The position numbers and the translations under genes were made by a program. A stretch of DNA of 64,000 bases, taken from NCBI GenBank assembly GCA_022225965.2, contig JAKJXP020000108.1, forward strand, positions 1 to 64,000. Direction: 5' to 3'. This document shows positions 53,890 to 64,000 of this stretch, piece by piece; position 1 is the stretch's first letter, and every line of letters begins with the position of its first letter. Below the pieces are notes generated by a model, which was given only the letters and a program-made list of their open reading frames with translations, made no database searches and had not been told where the DNA came from. The stretch comes from Diatrype stigma (lineage: Eukaryota; Ascomycota; Sordariomycetes; Xylariales; Diatrypaceae).

Positions 53890-54987
53890 GGTGTTGGCCG
53901 GTCTTGAGATCTTAGACAACGAAACAAGGAACTCTATCTAGTAATTGTGAACCGAACGTATACCAACTGTTACAATGACAGATATATCTCAACCCTTCGA
54001 AGAGTTATCCCTTGGTCTGGACCGCGGCGGCTGTGACAGTGGAGCTCCGCTCGTATTTGATGGTGGCAGAAGAACGTGGACTACTCGCCAGGGTCCGGAT
54101 AAGAAGAGGCGATGATACCTAAATAAGACCATCGGTGTAAAGTTTCCTGGTTACAGGTTATAGCTGATGGGTCTCCCGGTTCGCCATCGGCGCATCCGTG
54201 GTACGGCTCGCCCCGACCGGCGATTTGCTCTAAAAGGAGACTCAAAGCGCGATGAGTCGTTTCGGTCACCTTTGTGGCATTGTACAGGAGCGAACCTTTC
54301 CCCCTTCCTGTCGAGGGTTATGCGAGCCAAGGCTGGCTGGCTTCTTTGTTTCGAATGTTTCGAATCGCCACGCGCCGCACGTAAGGGGCAAGGTTCAGCC
54401 GGCGCCCGGCGCGATTATATTGAGTTTCCCCATTGGTAAGGCATCTCCATTGATAATGCGACCGAGACTTTAGGCAAGGGCTAGAGTGTGTACGACCAAG
54501 ATTTTAGCCGCTGGCCTAACTGTCGCACGCCAGGTCACAAAGGTAAGACTATTTGGGGGGACTCGGTCAAGTTTTCTTTGTACATCTGACTTCCTTTTTC
54601 TGTCAAATGTATCGTGGTCTTAGAGTGCAGGGCTAGATCGTCATATCGACCTCGGTCTTGGCTTGCTATAAGAAGCAGCGCTTATAGGGAGGGAGGCGAT
54701 GGAGCCCCTCGGCGCTCTATAGCTTCACACATATACATTACATCGTAAGACACCGGATAACTTCGCTCTGATGTTTCCAACTGCAAGTCCTTTAGTCGAA
54801 GCTGCAGGAACAAGAGGCACGGGCCCAGCCCAACGGAAGAACATCTCTCTCATATAGGCTATCTCATACCTACCTAACATTGGCATTCAGCCGAACCTTG
54901 GGTCCCCTCAGCTGGGTAGTATTTTCGATTGAAGCGCAGTGCTACGTCAGATTTATTATACCTGCTGCAAAGAGCGTCTATTTCACC
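53890..54987. promoter_or_regulatory. Shared divergent promoter of the isocyanide locus
   Basis: A 1.1-kb spacer between the two divergent start codons, without a recognisable gene. It carries a perfect tandem 9-mer (listed separately) and TATA-like sequence near 54666. The layout suits coordinate induction of both genes, which is inference. Confidence 0.5.
54348..54365. repeat. Tandem 9-mer GTTTCGAAT x2
   Basis: Two exact copies abut at 54348-54356 and 54357-54365. Each contains the palindrome TTCGAA, so two palindromes are spaced by nine bases. It resembles a transcription-factor site pair, but the factor is unknown. Confidence 0.8.
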
Positions 54988-57173
54988 ATGCCGTCTGCCA
55001 TCTCCCCGAGCCCCGTCGCCGTAACAAAATCATGGCTCCCCATCTCGGAGCGCTCCGGGAAGTTCGACTCGTCGAACCTGGAGCTTTCGTCTCAAATTCT
55101 AGACATAATTTCTCGCTACAAGCTCCAGCGAGATGCGTTACCTACCAAGTCTAGCCACGGGGCCTTCAACTTTCTCGCGCAAATCTACGGCAAGGTGGAG
55201 GCTGGCCAGCCCATCCTTATGTGTCTCCCGGCGTTCCCTTTCAAGTCGCCCAACACGAGCACCAAGGTCCTAGGCCGTCTTCCCGACAAGGCCGAAGAGT
55301 TCGCCCTGGCCCACCTGAACGGTTTATGTGCTGCGATCGGAGATATCTACCCACCAGGCGCCAAGTTGATGATCATCTCGGACGGACTGGTCTACAATGG
55401 TACAGTAGTGTTCGCTTTCTATTCCTTACAGCTCTAGAATACTAACAAGAAGACCTCAAAGACCTTCTCAGCGTGCCGGACAAGGAGGTCTGGGCATACG
55501 GCGAAGTGCTCCGGGCGCTGAGCGCCAGTAAGGCGTTCCAACATATTGAGTTCTCCCGGCTGAAGGACCTGGTCCACATCGACGTCCCTGACGAGCTGGA
55601 TGAGATCACATACGTGGCGAATGCGACCAATTTCAGGCTTGCTCTGCTGAAACACTTCAGCCGGCCCGAGTACGACCCGTCGCTGAAGATATCAGAGGAC
55701 GAGGACACTTGCATGACGTATAGGGGCTACATCAAGTTCCTGGCAACGGATCTGCAGGACGTGTACCCCGTCGGCGACGGCCGTAGCAAATCCAAGTACA
55801 AGAAGGGGGTGGAGTACATAGCGAAACAGATGCTCAGCAGGGGTGACGTAAGTAGTTCAAAGTTCCGTTGCTGACTTGCACGATGAAGAGGGGTGGAAAC
55901 AAGAAAGAAGCTGACATTGTTCCCGACCTAGGCGTTCGCGCGAGCCGTCCGCGAGAAGTTCCGAGATCGGCTGAGGCTTTCCATCCACCCGTCGACGGGG
56001 GAGAACAAGCTGTCGGTGAACCTGCTGCCCACGGACACGGCCTTCACGACGCCGTGGCACTGCAGCATCGCCTTCCGCCTGGACGGCACGACGACGACGG
56101 GCCCGCGGTCGCGGTTCGACGCCGACGACAGCCTCGAGCTCGTCTGCGACGACGAGAGCGGCCGCCCGAGCTACTACCGCGAGAAGACGGACCTGCTCAC
56201 GTGGGATGCGGCGGTGGTCAGCGAGCCCCTGTACCCGGCGGGGCTCGTGATACGGCCGGCGGCGGGCGTGCGGGGCGCGCTGTCGATCGACGATGTCGAC
56301 GCAGCGAAGGCGCGCGCCCTCGCGCAGGTCAACTCGCCCGTCGTGCTGCGGGGGTTCGCGGGGACGAGAAACCGCGATCGGTTCGTCCGCAAGGCCGCCG
56401 CGATGGGGACCCCGATGCCGTGGAAGTTCGGCCTCGTGCTCGAGGTGAGGGATCGCGGGGTCGAGACCCAGGGGCTCAACAATGTCCTGTCGGCTGAGTG
56501 GATGCCGTACCACTACGACGGGCTGTTCAAGACAGAGAAGAGGACCAATGCAGAGGGGGTGGAGGAGCTGGTGTCGTTGCCACCAAGGTACGTATGCCGA
56601 TCTATCGATTGATTAATCGATCATCAGTCAGGATATTGTCAACACACTTACGTGCTCTCGCAAAAGCTGACTCGCTGGACTGGCAGGTTCCAATTTTTCA
56701 CCGCGGTGACAGCGTCCCCGAAGAACACCGGGTTCACGCTCTTCGCAAGCTCGACGCACGTCTTCAAACACCTTCCCCGGCACATATCCCTCGACTACCT
56801 CCGGGACCTCACGTGGAAGGTGTCGACGTCGTCGTTCGACGCCACCGAGCTCAGGGGCCTGCCCCTGGTGGTAGACCACCCGAGCACGGGCCGGCCCTGC
56901 CTCCGGTTCCACGAGCCGTGGCCCCAGCACAAGACGAAGTTCGAGGCGACGAACGTAACGATCGAGAACGCCGGTAACAGTCCGGACGTAGACCTGGACA
57001 GTGCGGCGGTGTGCGACGCGCTGACCGGCTTGCTGCATGACCGCCGGATCGCGTACTACCACGCCTGGGAGAAGGGCGACCTGCTGATCAGCGATAACGT
57101 GCTGGCTATGCATACGAGGAGCGACTTCACGGCTGGGTGTGATCGGGAGCTGTGGAGGATACATTTCGACTAG
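54988..57173 (+). CDS. Isocyanide synthase-TauD dioxygenase fusion (ICS-dioxygenase)
   Basis: Two-domain secondary-metabolism enzyme: an N-terminal DIT1/PvcA isocyanide synthase, which converts an amino acid (often Tyr, Trp or Val) to an isonitrile, and a C-terminal Fe(II)/2-oxoglutarate dioxygenase. Four exons, 54988-55399, 55453-55847, 55932-56587 and 56687-57173, give 649 aa. ICS landmarks are SSQILDIISRYKLQRD, QPILMCLPAFPFKSPNT, KVLGRLPDKAEEFALAHLNG, YPPGAKLMIISDGLVYNDLL and CMTYRGYIKFLATDL. TauD landmarks are a linker at about residues 330-390, VNSPVVLRGFAGT, the HxD iron ligands in MPYHYDGLF (His463, Asp465), FTLFASSTHVF, and the distal His and Arg in LAMHTRSDF (His630). The first intron has a short branch-to-AG distance, but the join DGLVYN-DLKDLLSV fits the family. 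Both active sites look intact. Confidence 0.93.
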
Positions 57174-59038
57174 ACGGATTGATCTTGATGATGTATGAGT
57201 AGCAAGTGTTCTGTTGCGTTTGCATGGATATCATATCTGGTTTAAATTTCTGCCCCTCTGGCTATGCGGCATGCCTATTCAGCAGGTGCATGATGCATCG
57301 TTTAGCATCCGTGTACATAATAACCATATGGTATCGTTTCCGAGTTCAGCATGGGGATGACGCTAGAAGGTGGTAATAATGTATATTTACGATGCAGAAG
57401 TCACGCTGATTATATACATGTTCGAGATAGGTTTCTAGTTTGTTAAACAAACTATTTACATATGCTTCAGATGCTCTCTCCTAGAAAAACTTCCCTTAAA
57501 AGGAAGGAAAGTGACTAAGGGGGTGTTCTCATTGGCTGGTCTAGCACATTAGCGTCAATGCAGGTCACTTTTGGGAGACTAACAATTCAACAACACTCTT
57601 CGATGGACAGTGACACTTAGAAGAGGCAGAAAGGGAACTCGATGGAAGTTCGCCATGCAACCAAGCCAGGGTTTTCCTGCGTACTCATTTTGATGCATGG
57701 GAACTCTAGCATTTGTAGAGCTTTGCTAGGTCTGCAGTGTCTCACTTTAGCAGCGATCACCACCAACACTACTTAGACTAGCTGCCAAAACCTGATTTAT
57801 AAAGCTTCTCAGATTTCCTTGACCAGGCCGTTCATATCTTTACGGCGGGGGTATGTCAAGCTGCTTTGCAATCCTGGTTCAAGCAGTGTTATCGAGCACC
57901 CAATTCTATCAACGTTAGCCGAAGATAACGTCATTGGGATAGGTTGTGGAAACCCCTCCCGCAGTCCAAATGGTTCCATTGACAGCTAAGAGCCACTGCT
58001 GCTTTCATAATGGAAGTGACCATAGCCGAAGTACGGTGATGGCGGTTGTGGAGGATTTGGTGGTGGCAGGTGTAAGTTGCACAGTGTAGACCTAGCAATG
58101 CTCTTCATGTAATAATATATCATGCAGTAACAAGAGAATATCAGGGATTTGTGTAAGGCACGGAAAGTATTTAAGTAGTATGTAAACAATTTATACTCTT
58201 ATCAGTTAATTCGAGATGGTTTCTTAGTTGTTATAAGTACCAGTATAACAAAGCTACTAACCGGTATTTTAAAGTGGTTTATTATGATTATTTCATAATC
58301 ATGAACTACTGTTTCGATTAAATGGGAGACGAACAGATAACATCACATGCATACAAGATGTTAAAATTCCAAAAGAGTATTGGAATAAACCGAAGTACCT
58401 AAATAGTTTTATCAAATACATGACTTTGTACGGTAATGGACCATTGGTGCTAAGATTCCAGTGCGTCAAGGTGAAGTACACTCAACTCAATGTACTGAGG
58501 CCAGGCATATGGTGGACACTGGAGAGGTATGCAGCATGGGATTATTTTCATGTTCGGCCCATGAGCCTTACATACCCATCCTACCAGTCGAAGTCACTCG
58601 GATATGACATGTCCTAACACAAGTGTTACTCCGTTCGACCTTTCAGAAAAAGTTCTTACCTGCCCTATCACCCACACCACAGGAACAGACCTGCAAATAC
58701 TGGTCAATTGAAACCCAATCCACACACTTCCTTACAATCCCTTCTACAATACACCTGTAAGGCATTTCCCTTCCCACCATCATACCCTCGAATCTGAACA
58801 ATTCGTGATCCCAGATCCATCAAAGACGTACGTACGTACGTACTCTACACCAACACCAACACCATACAACCTTCCCACTTGAACAATTGACTTCCTTCGG
58901 CATCCTCATACTTGCCCATTTCCATCAATCAAACCTCGAACAACTCCCCACCTACTACTGAGACACCCAGCTACAATTGACATACCATCTCAGCAATCCT
59001 TGACCTCTACACAGGTACCAAACTAGAAAGCAGCAAAG
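57174..59038. other. AT-rich spacer right of the isocyanide locus
   Basis: No supported gene in about 1.9 kb, so no transporter or regulator gene adjoins the locus on this side. The distal part contains the leader of the OTU-like gene, with an ACGT repeat. Confidence 0.5.
58826..58843. repeat. (ACGT)n tetranucleotide repeat
   Basis: Four and a half copies of ACGT lie about 200 bp upstream of the OTU-like gene start, probably in its promoter or 5' UTR. The tract is self-complementary. Confidence 0.9.
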
Positions 59039-61615
59039 ATGTCTGCACCGGACTACATTCCCCTGGGTGGGTCCGATAGCGAGGATTCCAATTCCTCAAC
59101 CCTCGGCAAGCGCAAGTACAAGACGCCAACCCCAGATCCCGACACCCGCGAGCGGAAGCGTCTCCGGGTAGGTAAGCGCCCAAGTAGAATCAGCAGCGGC
59201 CGCAGCGGTAGCAGCAGTCCTCTTTCGTCCGTTCCCTCAGAGAACGTGCCAACCCAGCTTGGCTTTAACATCCTGCGAGCCCAGCGGGAGGCACACGCTG
59301 CCGGTTACGGACTCGACTACCACAGATATGCCCTGGATAACTTGAAGAATTCCATCCAGAGCTACAAGGATATCAACGCCGATGGGCATCTTGATGATGA
59401 TGCCATCAGTTACCTCCTCCGAAAGCTGGAGGAGAACGTAAATGCGAAGTATGGCCAGACTATGACCATCTTCCCGCCCACGACCCCTAGTAAGGACACT
59501 CAGGAGTCCACCCCACCACCATCCAGGTATGTGTGGCAGTTGCCTTTGCTCGTTGTTTTTGCCGTGGCAAATTTCAGTTGATTAGGTCCAACTAACACCG
59601 AGTCAAGCGAGATTGCGGCTGAGAATTCCGAGATAGACTTGGAAAGCCTGTTCGGCAAGGACTTTGAGAAGCTAGATGATACCACCGAGGCCGCCACCAA
59701 TAACACAAACACCACAAACCCTCCCTCTCCAGCAGCTGCTTGCACGTATAAGTCCACGGCTACCAATACTGGCACCGAACCTACCAAGCCCTCATATACC
59801 GAGGCTTCAACCCAGACCACCCCTATCCCCCCTCCTTCCAACACTACACTCTGGAGACGTCAGCTGCGGTTCATCCGCCGCCTCAAACGCACCGTGCCGG
59901 CCAACTGCCCAGTCACAGTAGTCAAGTGCCAACTCAGAAAGGTCCAGAAGCGCGGCCCGAAGAGCCCGCAGCCGGCAGCGGCGCGGCCCCGCAGCCCTAT
60001 TAACCTATGCTCTCCGCAGTTATCACTGCCTCCTCCCCCTGCGTCACCAACCGCACAGCGGAAGAAGCCTGCGCCGGTCACTATCGACCTGCTTAGCAGC
60101 GACGACGAAGAGGAGGCCAAGGCGCCTCCTAAGAAACACATCAACAGCAATAATGATAAAAACCACGAACTTCCTCCAAGTGCTTTCCGAGTCGGCGGTG
60201 CCGGCTACCGGATGTACGACGACAGCGACGATGATGATCTGCCGCTTATCATTCCCAAAAATACCGAGCAAGGCTCAGCATCAGCATCAGCATCAGCATC
60301 AGCAGCCAATGGCCACCATAATCCCGACAATGACACCACTCACCACTCCGGCCAGGCTTCAAGCGTCCGCTCCTCATCCAGCCTCATGTCCCAGTCCGAC
60401 ATGTGGGAGCAGGAAATGAGACAAGAGGACGTGCGCATGATATCGTTCTACGGGCTGCCGCGGGCGGCTCCCCAAACCGTCCAAGGCCAGGGCGAAGCGC
60501 AGGGCCCCAGCGCGGCCCAGCGCCGACAGCTCCGGTACCAGGACAACCGCGACCGGTACACGGGTCCCAAGCCGGGCCCGCAGTCGGGGCACCAGCTGCG
60601 GCTGAAGGCGTACCACGAGGACATCGGGTCGATGCACCGGCGGGACCCGGGGGTGGCCATCGAGGCGATCCTGGAGAGGACGTCGTGGGGCGGCGTTTAC
60701 GACGATTACCCTGCTCCTGCTCCTGCTTCCGATGAAGACGATGGCGATACCAACGACAACGCCCACCACGACGCAGAGCTGCAGCGCTGGTTCGGCTCGT
60801 CGTGCGAGGTGATGCGCGGGTTCCCGCTCATGGAGGAGGTGCGGTTCCTCGTGGCGGGCAACCACGGCACGCCGAACGGGGACTGCTACTGGCGCGCGCT
60901 GTCGATGCACCTGTACGGCGGCACGGGCGCGCACTGGGACCTGGTCAAGGCGGAGCACCTGGCGTTCGTGCACCACGTGCTGGGCCAGCCGCGGCACCCG
61001 CGTCACGGCCTGTACGCGCGCGAGCTGAACGCGCGCTTCGTCGCGACGGCGTCGCCGGCCGCGGGGGGCTCGTTCCGGGCCAACCTCTGGCAGACGCTGC
61101 ACCTGGCGCACGCGTGGACGCCGGCGCTGATGCAGCAGGTCACGGCGGACCTGTACAACGTCTGCGTGGTGACGTTCTCGGTCAAGGAGAGGGAGATTGG
61201 AGAAGGAGAAGGAGGAGGAGGTGGAGGCCAGGGCAGCCACGTGATCATCGACGGGGAGGAGGACGGCGCGGCGGAGAGGACGGTAGTACACGAGGTGACC
61301 GAGACGACGATGCGCGGGTCGTACAACAGCCGCCACCTCTTCCTCGTCTACACCAACGACTGCCACTACCAGCCGATGATCCCGGCCGACTACTACGCGT
61401 CGGAGTTCCAGTACCCGCTGCCGACGCCGGCCGACACGGCGAAGTACCGGTTCGCGCCCAAGGCGGCGGGCGGGAGCGCCGTCCAGAAGGGCGCCCTCGA
61501 GCACGCGTGGCGTCGCGAGTTCACGGCCACGGCCCCGCTGCCTGTGCCTCGACTCCACGGGTGCGACGTCGGCGAGCTGCGCTACTACATGGGCAGCAGA
61601 CGACAGTATCACTAA
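59039..61615 (+). CDS. OTU-like cysteine protease domain protein
   Basis: Candidate deubiquitinase-fold protein. Two exons, 59039-59526 and 59608-61615, with an 81-nt intron (GTATGTG, CTAAC branch site, AAG), give 831 aa. The N-terminal half is charged and Ser/Pro-rich with nuclear-localisation-like basic clusters (KRKYKTPTPDPDTRERKRLR). It includes SIM-like or acidic patches (TIDLLSSDDEEE) and a Ser-Ala repeat encoded by CATCAG-type units near 60281-60303. The C-terminal part has GTPNGDCYWRALSMHLYGG (proposed nucleophile Cys at about residue 589), a helical region (WDLVKAEHLAFVHHVL), AHAWTPALMQQVTADLYNVC, and late SRHLFLVYTNDCHYQPMIP (proposed His at about 749). That is the order of OTU domains, but the usual Asp preceding the Cys loop is shifted. 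The basic and acidic patches hint at a nuclear or SUMO-related role. The assignment is tentative. Confidence 0.62.
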
Positions 61616-62625
61616 CTAGGTAGCTATGGTGCCCTATCCATCCAACCATCCGTCTATGGGTGGTAGAACAAGACACGAAGCGTTTCTCGACGAGCACATA
61701 CGAGCGGGTGAGGAAGGAGCCTTGTTTAAGGGAAACGGATGAATTCACGATACCTTGCAGATTACGGAGCTTGACTAGCTGGGGGGGCATAAGAGCGAAG
61801 GTCTTGACAACGAAGATTGCGAGACGGGATATTGACGATGACGATGACGCTGACGCTGACGCTGACGATAACGGAGGATATGCACTTTTGATTTCTTGGG
61901 GAACGGGAGTTTTGGCTTGCTTTTGATTTGGGGTTGGTTTGTTCTTTTCATTATATACCACTATGGAGGTCACGTCACTTGTAGAACAGCGTTGTTAGAA
62001 CAATATCTCCATTCAGTCTAGAGTATTGGACGGGCCAGAATGATATAATGCCCATCAAATGGATGAGACTACATACGTACACACGTACACACCGCGCCTT
62101 GTGTCTGTTCTGATTAAACAAATGTCCGAAAGTTTCTCTTGCCAACCACCCACCATCTGTAAAAGATGTGAACCATAATAACAGGATCCGAGTGGCCGGC
62201 CTTCTAACAATCGTGTAGATGTCCCGAAGGACATCGATCTGATCTGCCAACGTTCCGTTCAGAGCTGGTCCTGGGAGGGATTCCAGTCCTGGCTACCCGA
62301 GAGTAGCACCGTTGGGGAGTGTTTTTGCCGAGATTGCAGATGCCTTCCCGAGGGGGGCAGAGCAAATCGAGCAGGTGTGATAAAAGTACAAGTTCACCAA
62401 AATCAAAACATACCTATGGATAGCACTGTGAACAGGTAGCAACCTCGAATTCTTTCCTTTACCTAACCCGATTGCGGAGCCCTGAAGCTAGCCCCGATTC
62501 TACCCACGAGACGCCGGATGGTTTGCCCTCCTAAGTCCCGTAATACAAGTCATAACTCGTCGAAAGACACCCGTAGTCGTAAAGTCTAACGCTAATCGTG
62601 AAGTTTTGCTTCCGCTCGCCTCTCT
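61616..62625. other. Convergent spacer between the OTU-like and PRS genes
   Basis: No gene was recognised. A (GACGCT/GACGAT)n-type repeat lies near 61837-61870. The minus-strand frame it creates is Ser/Ala-rich and has no family signature. Confidence 0.5.
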
Positions 62626-64000
62626 CTACTCGGAATAGTGCTGGAATAACGGCGAGATGGACTCCCCGTAGTGGTTCCTCCGGATGGCTTCGGATAGCAG
62701 AAATGACAAATCCAGTATGACCAGCTTACTGGTGGCCCTGATCTTCTTCTCAGGTATGGGGAAGCTATTGGTTACGATGATTTGGTCAATACAGTCGCAA
62801 GCCTGGAGCTGTTCGAGACAGTCTGCGCCAAAGACCCCATGGGTAGCCATGCAATAGACCTTCTTGGCCCTGCCTCGCTTAACAACGGTCTCGGCTGCAG
62901 CAATCCACGATCCAGCTTTGTCGATCATGTCATCGACGATCAACACAGGCCGGTCCTTAACATTGCCAACTAGCGTGATCATGTGCTCGATCTTGGGATC
63001 TTTAAACTTATCTTCCTCTTCGTCTGACGATGCTCCAACATCACCTGATCCGCCGAGCGCGTGCGGCTCTGGTGCGAAAAACGACGATGCGTGGGACATG
63101 GTCATAGGGTCCTCTTCGCCATTGTGGGATTGACTCCCATCTGCACCACCATCGGACTCCGGTGAAGGGAAATCATCGGCGACTACGTGGCCTTGGACTA
63201 AGCGTCCATGTGTGACCTCTTGTGCGCGCTGGTCATTGAACTCCTGGAGTTCTTGGGCTGCTTGAGCCGCTTGTGCTTCTTGAGCTTCGTGAAACTCTTG
63301 AGTTTCTTGGGCTTCTTGAGCCTCTTGGGCCTCTTGGGCTTCCTGTCGTTCCTCCTCATCGCGCATCTCTTCAAGCGGAGATACCTGAGAAGAGTTGTGA
63401 TAAGCCCGCGTGAAGGGGGAACGTGCTGGGTTGGTAGTCCGCAATGGTGGTCCATTGACGCGTCTCGGTGAGCCCTGTGTGTCCGCCAAAGCTCGGGAAG
63501 ATCTGGTTGAGCCTGCGGCATCCTGTGAACGTACGGATTCCTGGTCTTCTGAACCATTGGCAGAGTTACGATTCATGAAAGCCTGGGGATGGTCCCAGCC
63601 ATCAAGGTGGTTCATGATCATGCTTGCGGTCATGTTCTTTGCACGCTTGCGGTCGGTGGTTACCATCCCAAAGTTGAGTTTCAGAGCATCGGCCAACGAA
63701 GTAACTCTCTTCGTCCCTCCGGCGTTCTTGGACACCACCACGGCTTCCTTCCAGTTGGGGACGTTCAGACGGATCCATCGGGCGATGAGAGGCTCGGCAT
63801 GGAGGTTATCGACTGGACATCTGAAGAACCCCTGCATCTGCGAAGCATGGAGGTCGACAGTAATGACATGTTTGACACCTGCTACGTGGAGTAGATTGGC
63901 GAGCATTCGGGCAGTGATGGCGCCTCGATGTGACTTCTTCTTGGACTGACGGCTATATGGGAAGTAGGGGAGGACGGCTGGAGGTGGAAGAGGGCGACAA
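62626..64000 (-). CDS. Ribose-phosphate pyrophosphokinase with insertion (PRS5/PRS1-like), 5' partial
   Basis: Makes PRPP from ribose 5-phosphate and ATP for nucleotide, His and Trp synthesis. The stop is at 62626 and the gene runs off the right edge, so the N-terminus is missing. The visible frame begins with AVLPYFPYSRQSKKKSHRGA, just inside a likely acceptor at about 63978. Landmarks are KHVITVDLHASQMQGFF, DNLHAEPLIARWI, AVVVSKNAGGTKRVTSLADA and the PRPP loop VLIVDDMIDKAGSWIAAAET, ending THGVFGADCLEQL and VTNSFPIPE. Between TTDRKRAKNMTASMIMNHLD and IEHMITLVGNVKDRP lie roughly 190 extra residues at the catalytic flexible loop, including repeated QEAQ units. Yeast Prs1 and Prs5 carry such non-homologous regions. 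The DDMIDKAGSW form is closest to my memory of Prs5. Confidence 0.9.
   Translation of the reverse strand, partial: CRPLPPPAVLPYFPYSRQSKKKSHRGAITARMLANLLHVAGVKHVITVDLHASQMQGFFRCPVDNLHAEPLIARWIRLNVPNWKEAVVVSKNAGGTKRVTSLADALKLNFGMVTTDRKRAKNMTASMIMNHLDGWDHPQAFMNRNSANGSEDQESVRSQDAAGSTRSSRALADTQGSPRRVNGPPLRTTNPARSPFTRAYHNSSQVSPLEEMRDEEERQEAQEAQEAQEAQETQEFHEAQEAQAAQAAQELQEFNDQRAQEVTHGRLVQGHVVADDFPSPESDGGADGSQSHNGEEDPMTMSHASSFFAPEPHALGGSGDVGASSDEEEDKFKDPKIEHMITLVGNVKDRPVLIVDDMIDKAGSWIAAAETVVKRGRAKKVYCMATHGVFGADCLEQLQACDCIDQIIVTNSFPIPEKKIRATSKLVILDLSFLLSEAIRRNHYGESISPLFQHYSE

Noticed and set aside
60374..61612. 412-codon minus-strand frame opposite the OTU-like domain
   Set aside because: The translation is Arg/Val/His-rich and featureless. 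The plus strand shows ordered Cys/His motifs.
61521..61973. 150-codon minus-strand frame overlapping the OTU gene 3' end
   Set aside because: The Ser/Ala run comes from a microsatellite and the rest is antisense to coding sequence. No signature was found.
1..64000. CRISPR arrays, bacterial operons or rRNA genes
   Set aside because: No regularly spaced repeats, ribosome-binding sites or rRNA-like stretches were seen. Spliced eukaryotic genes occupy the window.

Overview
The window is nuclear DNA from a filamentous ascomycete (Pezizomycotina; my guess is Sordariomycetes). The reasons are short introns (mostly 54-150 nt) with GT..AG ends and CTAAC/CTGAC-type branch points, GC-rich coding exons beside AT-richer spacers, genes on both strands without operons, and a gene set typical of moulds: secreted pectin lyase and subtilase, an isocyanide synthase, a HET-domain remnant and fungal-only families. 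Exon boundaries were worked out by hand from splice signals, reading phase and family conservation. There is no transcript evidence.

Layout. 0.4-10 kb: TTI2-like gene (+), FIG4 lipid phosphatase (-), secreted S8 subtilase (-). 10-13.8 kb: no gene recognised. 13.8-17.2 kb: amidoligase-fold protein (+) and secreted pectin lyase (-). 19-25.9 kb: V-ATPase subunit D (-) with two micro-exons, splicing factor SYF1 (+), small conserved protein (-). 25.9-30.7 kb: gene-poor, with TAGGTA-rich palindromes and a decayed HET-domain fragment. 30.7-45 kb: housekeeping block with an acidic unknown protein, Hikeshi/OPI10, a Nudix hydrolase, RPB8 and ELP4 (divergent), a U1A/U2B''-type RRM protein, BUD13 and TFIIF-alpha. 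47-50.6 kb: large Cid1-type nucleotidyltransferase with a long insertion. 51.9-57.2 kb: FAD monooxygenase (-) and isocyanide synthase-TauD dioxygenase fusion (+), divergent. 59-64 kb: OTU-like cysteine protease candidate (+) and PRPP synthetase (-), which runs off the right edge.

Most genes are unrelated neighbours. The clearest functional unit is the divergent pair at 51.9-57.2 kb. An isocyanide synthase fused to an Fe(II)/2-oxoglutarate dioxygenase shares a 1.1-kb promoter with a flavin monooxygenase, which looks like a two-gene secondary-metabolite locus. The second item worth pursuing is the Cid1-like protein. About 400 residues are inserted between two core strands of its catalytic fold, and the insert contains two similar units that resemble retroelement Gag helices.
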